From assembly GCA_021162505.1 (NCBI GenBank), contig JAGGYO010000072.1, positions 1 through 8,525 on the forward strand: a DNA stretch of 8,525 bases, in the 5' to 3' direction. Source of the DNA: a bacterium (GTDB lineage Bacteria > AUK180). Below are positions 1-4,854 of the stretch, in pieces (the stretch's first letter is position 1; each line of letters starts with the position of its first letter). The position numbers and the translations under genes are program-made. The notes under the pieces are model-generated. The model saw only the letters and a list, made by a program, of their open reading frames with translations. It ran no database searches and was not told where the DNA came from.

Positions 1-1
1 A

Positions 2-112
2 GCGATAGATTATATGGGCGAGCTTTTTGCCTCCTTATGCTTGACTGAAGATGCCAAAGAGGGAGTACAGGCTTTTCTTGAAAAGAGGAATCCTTTATGG
101 AGAAAACACTAA
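2..112 (+). CDS. Enoyl-CoA hydratase/isomerase (crotonase) family, C-terminal end only
   Basis: The window opens inside a gene; 36 codons and the TAA stop remain. The visible tail contains FASLCLTEDAKEG followed by VQAFLEKRNPLW, which is the usual end of crotonase-fold proteins: the helix in which a (S/T)EDxKEGxxAFLEKRxP motif precedes the C-terminus. Family members hydrate or isomerise acyl-CoA esters in the cytoplasm. The active-site part lies upstream and cannot be seen, so the substrate is unknown. The next gene, a short-chain dehydrogenase, starts 125 bases downstream on the same strand. The two could belong to one acyl-CoA pathway, but a candidate promoter lies between them. Family assignment rests on this tail motif alone. 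Confidence 0.72.
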   Translation, partial: AIDYMGELFASLCLTEDAKEGVQAFLEKRNPLWRKH

Positions 113-158
113 AGATTACTTTTTGAAAAGAAGAGAGAGAAAAATTTAATATCTGGTA

Positions 159-187
159 TTGACAAATAAAACAACAAATATTAAAAA
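159..187 (+). promoter_or_regulatory. Candidate sigma-70-type promoter for the short-chain dehydrogenase gene
   Basis: A perfect -35 hexamer TTGACA (159-164) is followed after 17 bases by TAAAAA (182-187), a four-of-six match to TATAAT. It lies in the AT-rich gap between the crotonase tail and the dehydrogenase and would place transcription start about 45 bases before the ATG. The exact -35 and ideal spacing support it; the poor -10 and AT-rich background weaken it. Confidence 0.35.
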
Positions 188-237
188 CATAAGGTGAAAA
201 AATCATAATAATTAAGTAATTTAGTAGAGGTGATAAA

Positions 238-969
238 ATGCGTATTGATAATTTAAAAGATAAGATTGTTCTTGTGACCGGGGCCAGCAAAGGAATTGGT
301 AAAGCTATTAGTATTGCTGTAGCGCAATCCGGTGCAGAAGTTATTTTAGTAGCCAGAGATGAAGAAAAACTGAAGCAAGTTAAAGAAGAAATAAATCATT
401 TCAAGGGGGAAGCGGTAGTAATTAAAGCAGATTTTTCTAAAGAGAATGAAGTGATTCAATTATTTGAACAAATCAAAAAAAAATATCAACGTCTGGATGT
501 GCTCATTAATAATGCCGGTGTTGCTTCGTTTGGTAACACTGAAAATTTTCCACTTGAAGAATTCGATAAGATAATGAATGTTAATATAAGAAGTGTTTTT
601 CTTGCTTGCCAGAAAGCTATAAAGTTGATGAAAGAGAAAAACAACGGTTATATTATCAACATTTCAAGTGTTGTTGGTTTTAAAGGTTACAATAAACAAT
701 GTGCTTATGGAATCAGCAAACACGGAGTCATGGGCTTGACCAAATCATTGGCCGTTGAATTACAGGAGCAGAATATTCGGGTTTCTGCTATTCTGCCTGG
801 TGGTGTTTATACTGATATGGTTGCTGATGCACGTCCTGATTTGGATCCTTCTGTTTTAATAGATCCCAAAGAAATCGCCCATACTATACTTTATCTTCTT
901 TCTCTTTGGGATACCAATGCAGCAGTTGATCAAATTTATATCAGAAGAAACAAGAGTAAACCATTCTAA
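238..969 (+). CDS. Short-chain dehydrogenase/reductase (SDR), FabG-like, probably NADPH-dependent
   Basis: A 243-residue classical SDR, a cytoplasmic single-domain Rossmann oxidoreductase acting on a carbonyl/alcohol pair. The cofactor motif TGASKGIG is at residues 14-21, NNAG at 91-94, and the catalytic tetrad is Asn116, Ser144, Tyr157 and Lys161 (YGISK); a PGGVYTDM segment at 187-194 covers the cofactor. The basic Lys18 in the glycine motif and Arg40 at the end of the second strand (VARDEEKL) point to NADPH rather than NADH. The start is supported by AGAGGTGAT seven bases before the ATG. The C-terminus (VDQIYIRRNKSKPF) lacks the VDGG ending of true FabG, so this is less likely a housekeeping fatty-acid enzyme. 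It could reduce a keto intermediate linked to the upstream crotonase, or act as a sugar or aldehyde reductase for the downstream cassette. The sequence does not decide the substrate. Confidence 0.93.
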   Translation: MRIDNLKDKIVLVTGASKGIGKAISIAVAQSGAEVILVARDEEKLKQVKEEINHFKGEAVVIKADFSKENEVIQLFEQIKKKYQRLDVLINNAGVASFGNTENFPLEEFDKIMNVNIRSVFLACQKAIKLMKEKNNGYIINISSVVGFKGYNKQCAYGISKHGVMGLTKSLAVELQEQNIRVSAILPGGVYTDMVADARPDLDPSVLIDPKEIAHTILYLLSLWDTNAAVDQIYIRRNKSKPF

Positions 970-1002
970 AATAGATATTAATTCTTTTTTGTTTTGTAAA
1001 AT

Positions 1003-1185
1003 ATGAATGAGAAAAAAATGAGTGCTATCGGTTTAAATTTAGGAACGGCAATATGTAAAGCGATTTCAATAAATGAATGGAGAAAGATAATTGCCAGTGC
1101 CAACATTGAATATCAAACTATAAAATCAAAGCAAAGATGCATAGAATTGAATCTACTTGATTTTTGGGCTTGTATAAAAAAATAA
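1003..1185 (+). pseudogene. FGGY carbohydrate kinase (xylulokinase-like), N-terminal remnant
   Basis: This 60-codon frame looks like the first beta-hairpin and linker of an FGGY kinase. IGLNLGTAICKAISI matches the family start IGIDLGTSxxKAxxx, KIIASANIEY matches the following GKIIAsasxEY strand, and IELNLLDFWACIKK matches the ExdPxdWWxAxxx segment. The open frame then stops, whereas a whole kinase has about 500 residues. The catalytic/metal Asp of the IDLGT motif is replaced by Asn (GLNLGT). There is no Shine-Dalgarno site before ATG 1003, and an in-frame TAA lies just upstream at 997-999. The stop at 1183-1185 directly abuts the AAGGAG of the next gene. I read it as the decayed front of a kinase whose body was deleted up to the aldolase. 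A retained small protein is possible but less likely, as it could not carry out catalysis. Confidence 0.62.
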
Positions 1186-1200
1186 AAGGAGTATTTTAAA

Positions 1201-1836
1201 ATGCAAAAACAAGAAATATTAACTAAATTAGCTAAATATGTTAGATTAACATGGGACAGAAGTCTTACAGAATCAACTGGTGGAAATATGAGTGTTAGAA
1301 TCGGGGATAAAGTATATATTACTCCAACATTTTTTGTAAAACATTTTTTTACTATTAATGATTTTGTAATTCTAAATTTAAATGGAGAAAAGATTGAAGG
1401 TAAACTTGATCCTTCATCAGAATATAGAATGCATATTAGAATATATAATGAAAGAGATGATGTTAAGAGTATTTTCCATGCCCACCCAAAATGGGCAACA
1501 ATATATTCTATTACTCATAAAAAAATTCCTACAAGAGTTTTGCCAGAAACAATATTTATGCTTGGGGAAATAGAATATATTCCTTATTGTATGCCTGGTA
1601 CAGATGAATTTGCAGATGCTTTTACAGAAGGGTTAAAAAAAGGAAGGAATGCTTTTATGTTGTTTAATCATGGTATAACTACTTGCGGAGAAAGTATTGA
1701 ATGGGCTTTTTCTAGGCTTGAAACTTTTGAAACTTGTTGTTATGTTTCAGCAATGGCTGGGATGTTTAATCAGGAGCCTAATCAAATTTCTGAAAAAGAA
1801 GCAAATAAATTTCTTAAAAAGTTAGGTATGAAATAA
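1201..1836 (+). CDS. Class II aldolase/adducin family protein, L-fuculose-phosphate aldolase-like
   Basis: A 211-residue cytoplasmic zinc aldolase, close to the 215 residues of E. coli FucA. By family knowledge it cleaves a ketose 1-phosphate (fuculose-, rhamnulose- or ribulose-phosphate) to dihydroxyacetone phosphate and an aldehyde. Visible elements: phosphate-loop TGGNMS at 26-31, PSSE at 71-74 with catalytic Glu74, zinc ligands His93 and His95 in HAHPKWA, and the third His157 in NHG. AAGGAG at 1186-1191 lies nine bases before the ATG. Oddities: the usual ITPSG or ITPTG loop reads ITPTFF (residues 40-45), losing the glycine that in FucA helps hold substrate phosphate. All nine arginines use AGA or AGG, and the gene is visibly richer in A+T than its neighbours. 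It follows a kinase remnant and precedes a rhamnulokinase-type gene by 192 bases, so an aldol step for that kinase's product is likely. Fuculose or rhamnulose specificity cannot be told apart here. Confidence 0.87.
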   Translation: MQKQEILTKLAKYVRLTWDRSLTESTGGNMSVRIGDKVYITPTFFVKHFFTINDFVILNLNGEKIEGKLDPSSEYRMHIRIYNERDDVKSIFHAHPKWATIYSITHKKIPTRVLPETIFMLGEIEYIPYCMPGTDEFADAFTEGLKKGRNAFMLFNHGITTCGESIEWAFSRLETFETCCYVSAMAGMFNQEPNQISEKEANKFLKKLGMK

Positions 1837-1846
1837 ATATCAATAT

Positions 1847-1874
1847 TTGACTAAATACTATATGAATGTAAATT
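1847..1874 (+). promoter_or_regulatory. Weak candidate promoter in the aldolase-kinase gap
   Basis: TTGACT (1847-1852) and TAAATT (1869-1874) are separated by 16 bases in the 192-base gap before the kinase gene. The gap is very AT-rich, so near-matches are expected by chance. Its length and the compositional change between the two genes make a separate promoter for the kinase plausible, but this site is only one possibility. Confidence 0.2.
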
Positions 1875-2028
1875 ATTTACTTATTTATTTTAGAGTATGA
1901 TAAAGAATTAGAAAGAAGGGAATAACAATAAATCTTACTTAAATTAAATAATATTGCATTTTGTATATTTAATTGTACTACTATTTTTATTCTCGAAATA
2001 ATTAATTAGATTCAGGAGGGTGTAATTA

Positions 2029-3513
2029 ATGCAACGAGAATCGCATTTTTTGGCTATTGATATCGGCAATTCTCATGTACGTCTTCATATTGGTCACTTT
2101 GATGGGAAAAAATTAGATCTGGAAGAAATTTATCAATTTCGAAATCAGCAGGTTTTCATTCAGGGACATCTTTTATGTGATTTAATCAATATTTATCAGG
2201 GAATAAAAAATGGTCTTTCCCAGGTTGGTAATGTACTGAAAAGTGATATTTCGGGTATTGGGATTGACTCATGGGGTGTTGATTACGTCCTTCTCGATCA
2301 AAATGATAATATGCTTTCCAATACCTATCATCATACGGATCACCGCACAGATGGCGTTTTTAAAAAGATTTTTAAAATCATTCCCAAAGAAGAAATCTAT
2401 CGCCTGACCGGTATTCAGTTTATCAATTTTAATACTCTTCCTCAATTTTATGCCGATTTAATCAATCAACCTTGGATTTTAAAAGAAGCAAAAACAATGT
2501 TTTTTATTGCTGATTTTTTTAATTTCCTATTGACAGGGAAAAAGTATAATGAATTTACTATGGCGTCAACTTCTCAATTTTTCAATACCCGGGAAATGAA
2601 ATGGGAAAAAACTATATTAGAAAAACTATCTATTCCTACTAATATTCTACAGACGATTATAAAGCCGGGCAAAATGATCGGAAATCTTCTTCCGGAAATA
2701 AAAAAAGAATGTAACCTTACCGATGATATTTCGGTTATTTCGGTTGCTACCCATGATACTGCTTCTGCTGTTGCAGCACTTCCTCTGGAGGATAAAAATA
2801 GCAATGTATACATTAGTCTGGGTACCTGGTCTCTTCTTGGGATTGAATTAAATGAACCTAATACCAGCCAAGCTTCTCTGGCGGGTAATTTTACTAATGA
2901 ATGTGGTGCCAAAGGAGAAATTCTTTATCATAAAATATTGCCCGGTTTATGGATGTTCAATCAATGTGTTAATCAATGGAAGATTAAAGGTCTTTGGACC
3001 AGTTATCAGGAAGCTGATTATGCTGCTGTACAGGAAGAGCCCTGGCGATACTTTGTTAATCCCAATGATAAACGATTTATTAGTTCAATTGATATGCCAT
3101 CAGCAATGAGAATATATCAAAAGGAAAAAGGAAGAACTGTGCATCAAAATATTGCTCAGATGATACGGGGTATTTATGAAAGCCTGTCTCTGAATTATCG
3201 GTATTATATTGAATGGATTGAACGAATTACTAAGAAAGAGATCAAGAAGATTTATATTATCGGTGGCGGAAGTAAGGCACAACCACTATGTCAACTAACA
3301 GCTAATGTCACTGGCAAAGAAGTGATGGTTGGTCTTCCTGAAGCAACTGTTGTCGGTAATTTAATAACCCAGTTAATAGCAAGAAGAAAGATTAATTCTT
3401 GGGAAGAAGCTAAAGAAATTATAAAATATTCTTTTCAATTCCATCTTTATAAACCCCAAAAATTATCCGGTTGTGAAATAGCTTATAGTGAATATAAAGA
3501 TCTTTTAACCTAA
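2029..3513 (+). CDS. rhaB: Rhamnulokinase-type FGGY carbohydrate kinase
   Basis: A 494-residue cytoplasmic sugar kinase (E. coli RhaB has 489). Known family role: ATP-dependent phosphorylation of L-rhamnulose to L-rhamnulose 1-phosphate. N-terminal FGGY domain: AIDIGNSHVR with Asp11, GIGIDSWGVDYVLLD at 76-90, the RhaB-type DHRTDG at 104-109, and YRLTGIQFINFNTL at 124-137, which resembles the rhamnulokinase segment GIQFxxFNTL. Between the domains is THDTASAV (241-248) with catalytic-base candidate Asp243. C-terminal domain: SLGTWSLLGIE at 263-273, the NFTNECGAKG stretch at 287-296, and IGGGSKAQPLCQLTA at 411-425 for nucleotide binding. These signatures favour RhaB over xylulokinase, glycerol kinase or LsrK. 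AGGAGGG at 2014-2020 sets the start. No rhamnose isomerase is visible, so the natural ketose could be rhamnulose or a relative. It lies upstream of a Rha/Lsr-type transporter on the same strand, consistent with trapping the imported sugar. Confidence 0.9.
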   Translation: MQRESHFLAIDIGNSHVRLHIGHFDGKKLDLEEIYQFRNQQVFIQGHLLCDLINIYQGIKNGLSQVGNVLKSDISGIGIDSWGVDYVLLDQNDNMLSNTYHHTDHRTDGVFKKIFKIIPKEEIYRLTGIQFINFNTLPQFYADLINQPWILKEAKTMFFIADFFNFLLTGKKYNEFTMASTSQFFNTREMKWEKTILEKLSIPTNILQTIIKPGKMIGNLLPEIKKECNLTDDISVISVATHDTASAVAALPLEDKNSNVYISLGTWSLLGIELNEPNTSQASLAGNFTNECGAKGEILYHKILPGLWMFNQCVNQWKIKGLWTSYQEADYAAVQEEPWRYFVNPNDKRFISSIDMPSAMRIYQKEKGRTVHQNIAQMIRGIYESLSLNYRYYIEWIERITKKEIKKIYIIGGGSKAQPLCQLTANVTGKEVMVGLPEATVVGNLITQLIARRKINSWEEAKEIIKYSFQFHLYKPQKLSGCEIAYSEYKDLLT

Positions 3514-3558
3514 TTCACATACTCATTAGGCATGGTAAGTAGTTAGGTCGAAAAAGAA

Positions 3559-3570
3559 AAAGGAGGTGAT
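3559..3570 (+). promoter_or_regulatory. Full-length Shine-Dalgarno sequence in the leader before the binding-protein gene
   Basis: AAAGGAGGTGAT pairs over 12 bases with the usual bacterial 16S rRNA 3' tail (AUCACCUCCUUU). It lies 122 bases ahead of the binding-protein ATG, which has its own AGGAGG at 3681-3686. The only ATG it could serve overlaps its last bases (3569), leaving two bases after AGGAGG, which is shorter than normal. It may be a ribosome standby site, serve a leader peptide, or be a relic of a lost gene start. Confidence 0.4.
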
Positions 3571-3682
3571 GATTAGTTATTCTAAATTCATTTTTATGGG
3601 ATTCATCGTAAAATCATGCTATGAAAATGAATTTAATTTGCAACATAGTGTAAAATATCAATATCTCAAAAAATTTTATTAG
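3569..3682 (+). CDS. Possible 37-residue leader peptide, unrecognised
   Basis: An open frame of 37 codons starts at the ATG that overlaps a 12-base perfect Shine-Dalgarno match. It ends in TAG at 3680-3682, which overlaps the AGGAGG (3681-3686) of the sugar-binding protein gene. That arrangement would allow translational coupling. The predicted peptide begins MISYSKFIFMGFIVKSC, is hydrophobic near its N-terminus and lysine/tyrosine-rich at its end (VKYQYLKKFY), and matches nothing I know. Against coding: the spacing from AGGAGG to ATG is only two bases, and a 16-bp hairpin (3584-3634) lies inside it, which would better explain the sequence. I regard it as unproven. Confidence 0.2.
   Translation: MISYSKFIFMGFIVKSCYENEFNLQHSVKYQYLKKFY
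3584..3634 (+). promoter_or_regulatory. Long RNA hairpin in the leader between kinase and binding-protein genes
   Basis: Bases 3584-3599 (starting AAATTCATTTTTAT) pair with 3619-3634 (ending ATGAAAATGAATTT). The 16-bp stem has two G-U pairs and no mismatch, around a 19-base loop that can itself close GATT (3600-3603) on AATC (3612-3615). No U-run follows, so it is not an intrinsic terminator. An mRNA-stabilising or processing hairpin ahead of the highly needed binding-protein message, or a regulatory leader structure, would fit. The base pairing is seen directly; the role is inferred. Confidence 0.45.
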
Positions 3683-3692
3683 GAGGAAAATT

Positions 3693-4685
3693 ATGAAAGG
3701 TATATTGAATAAAAAATTATTACTTTTACTAGGCGTTGTTTTAGTTGGTCTTTTTTTAACCGGAATGGCGAGTGCCCAGGATTATGAAATTGTTCATGTC
3801 TACAAAATTGCCGGTATTCCTTTTGGAAATGTCGAAGAATCAGGTGTAGTACAGGCCGGAGAAGAATTGAATGTAAATTCATACCAGATCGCTCCAACTG
3901 AACCTGATCCTGCTCAACAAGTCCGAATGATTGAAGACCTTATTGCTAAAGGGGTTGATGCCATTTGTGTTACACCGAATGACCCTTCAGCATTAGAACC
4001 GGTTTTAATGAAAGCCCAAAAAAAAGGAATTATTGTGGTTACCAATGAAGCTGTAGGTCAAAAAGGGGCTGATTGGGACATAGAAACAGTTGACCCAAAA
4101 GTATGGGGTGCTAACAGTTTTGAAAAATTTGCTAAATTAATGAATGGAGAAGGAGAATTTGCCTTGTTTGTAGGTGGACTTGAAGTTCAATTCCACAATG
4201 ACTGGGCTGATGCTGCTTTAGTAGTTCAAAAAGAAAAATACCCAAATATGAAATTAGTAACCAACCGAATTCCCTGTGGAGAAAGTATTGAGCTTTCTTT
4301 CACCAGAACCAATGAACTTATGAAAGCATATCCTAATTTAAAAGGTATCATCGGAATTGGAAGTTTAGGACCCATTGGTGCTGCCGAAGCTTTAAAGGCC
4401 AAAAATATGGCAGGTAAAATTATTATTGCGGGTAGCGTTATGCCAGAACAGTCCGCTCCTTACCTGAAAGCAGGATTGATTCAAACCGGTTCAATGATGG
4501 ATCCAAAAAAATTAGGATATTCAATGGTTTATATTGCTAAATTATTGCTTGATGGTGAAGAGATTAAAGATGGAATGGAAATTCCGGGCTTAGGTGCAGC
4601 CGTTGTTGATTTTGAAGAAAAAACTATCAGATTACATGGCGTACTTAATATTACTGCTGAAAATGCAGATAAACTTGGATTCTAA
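3693..4685 (+). CDS. Periplasmic sugar-binding protein of an ABC importer (RhaS/LsrB-like, Peripla_BP_4 type)
   Basis: A 330-residue secreted binding protein that captures sugar and delivers it to the membrane permeases encoded downstream. Residues 1-28 form a Sec signal peptide: a basic start (MKGILNKK), a leucine/valine core and the cleavage motif ASA before Gln29. There is no lipobox Cys, so it is predicted to be soluble in a periplasm. The mature part has the two-lobe ribose/LsrB-type fold: IVHVYKIAGIPFG (33-45), LIAKGVDAICVTPNDPSAL (83-101), GIIVVTNEA (112-120), IIGIGSLGPIGAAEAL (219-234) and an ENADKLGF end. Overall it resembles LsrB and RhaS. Lys38 lines up with a ligand-contact Lys of LsrB, but the Asp-Gln pair that LsrB uses for AI-2 falls at Phe167-His168, so an AI-2 role is not supported. 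AGGAGG six bases before the ATG sets the start. A terminator follows the gene. Confidence 0.93.
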   Translation: MKGILNKKLLLLLGVVLVGLFLTGMASAQDYEIVHVYKIAGIPFGNVEESGVVQAGEELNVNSYQIAPTEPDPAQQVRMIEDLIAKGVDAICVTPNDPSALEPVLMKAQKKGIIVVTNEAVGQKGADWDIETVDPKVWGANSFEKFAKLMNGEGEFALFVGGLEVQFHNDWADAALVVQKEKYPNMKLVTNRIPCGESIELSFTRTNELMKAYPNLKGIIGIGSLGPIGAAEALKAKNMAGKIIIAGSVMPEQSAPYLKAGLIQTGSMMDPKKLGYSMVYIAKLLLDGEEIKDGMEIPGLGAAVVDFEEKTIRLHGVLNITAENADKLGF

Positions 4686-4696
4686 TTCATAAAATC

Positions 4697-4750
4697 AAGA
4701 ATAAGGGAGATCGGTTTAGAATAGAAATCGGTTTTCCTTATTCTTATTTT
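4697..4750 (+). terminator. Rho-independent terminator or attenuator after the binding-protein gene
   Basis: AAGAATAAGG (4697-4706) pairs exactly with CCTTATTCTT (4736-4745). Pairing continues inward through 4717/4725 with G-U and A-U pairs, giving a 21-bp stem around a seven-base loop (4718-4724). The tail ATTTT follows at 4746-4750. It starts 12 bases after the stop codon. The long stem is clear; the U-run is short and broken, so termination may be partial, which would leave more message for the binding protein than for the membrane parts of the importer. Confidence 0.75.
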
Positions 4751-4797
4751 ACCGTGAACTTAAAATAATATGCTATGATAAAAGTGTAAATGAAATA

Positions 4798-4828
4798 TTG
4801 AGTAAAATAAAATTTGTTGAATTATAAT
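4798..4828 (+). promoter_or_regulatory. Candidate promoter for the ATPase-permease genes
   Basis: TTGAGT (4798-4803) and a perfect TATAAT (4823-4828) are separated by 19 bases, two more than ideal. The pair lies between the terminator and the ATPase start, where a fresh promoter would be useful. The exact -10 is the main support; the surrounding DNA is AT-rich. Confidence 0.35.
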
Positions 4829-4854
4829 TAAAAAATCGGAGAGACGAAACCAAC

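Noticed and set aside
963..999. Possible terminator after the dehydrogenase (TCTA-AAA-TAGA followed later by a T-run)
   Set aside because: The four-base-pair stem is too short, and the T-run does not follow it directly.
1382..1573. Plus-strand frame inside the aldolase gene in another phase
   Set aside because: The overlapping aldolase frame carries all catalytic motifs; this one has no recognisable content. The frame at 2852-3109 inside the kinase gene is rejected for the same reason.
1835..1848. Inverted repeat AAATAT-CA-ATATTT just after the aldolase stop
   Set aside because: Six A-T pairs with a two-base loop are expected by chance in DNA this AT-rich.
1954..1984. TTGCAT and TACTAT as a promoter for the kinase gene
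   Set aside because: Spacing is 19 bases and both hexamers are imperfect in very AT-rich DNA; not better than chance.
2574..2912. Minus-strand open frame of 112 codons inside the kinase gene
   Set aside because: It is the complement of a well-supported kinase region, and its product resembles no family. The same applies to the minus-strand frames at 3100-3282, 3691-3897, 7072-7284 and 8116-8301.
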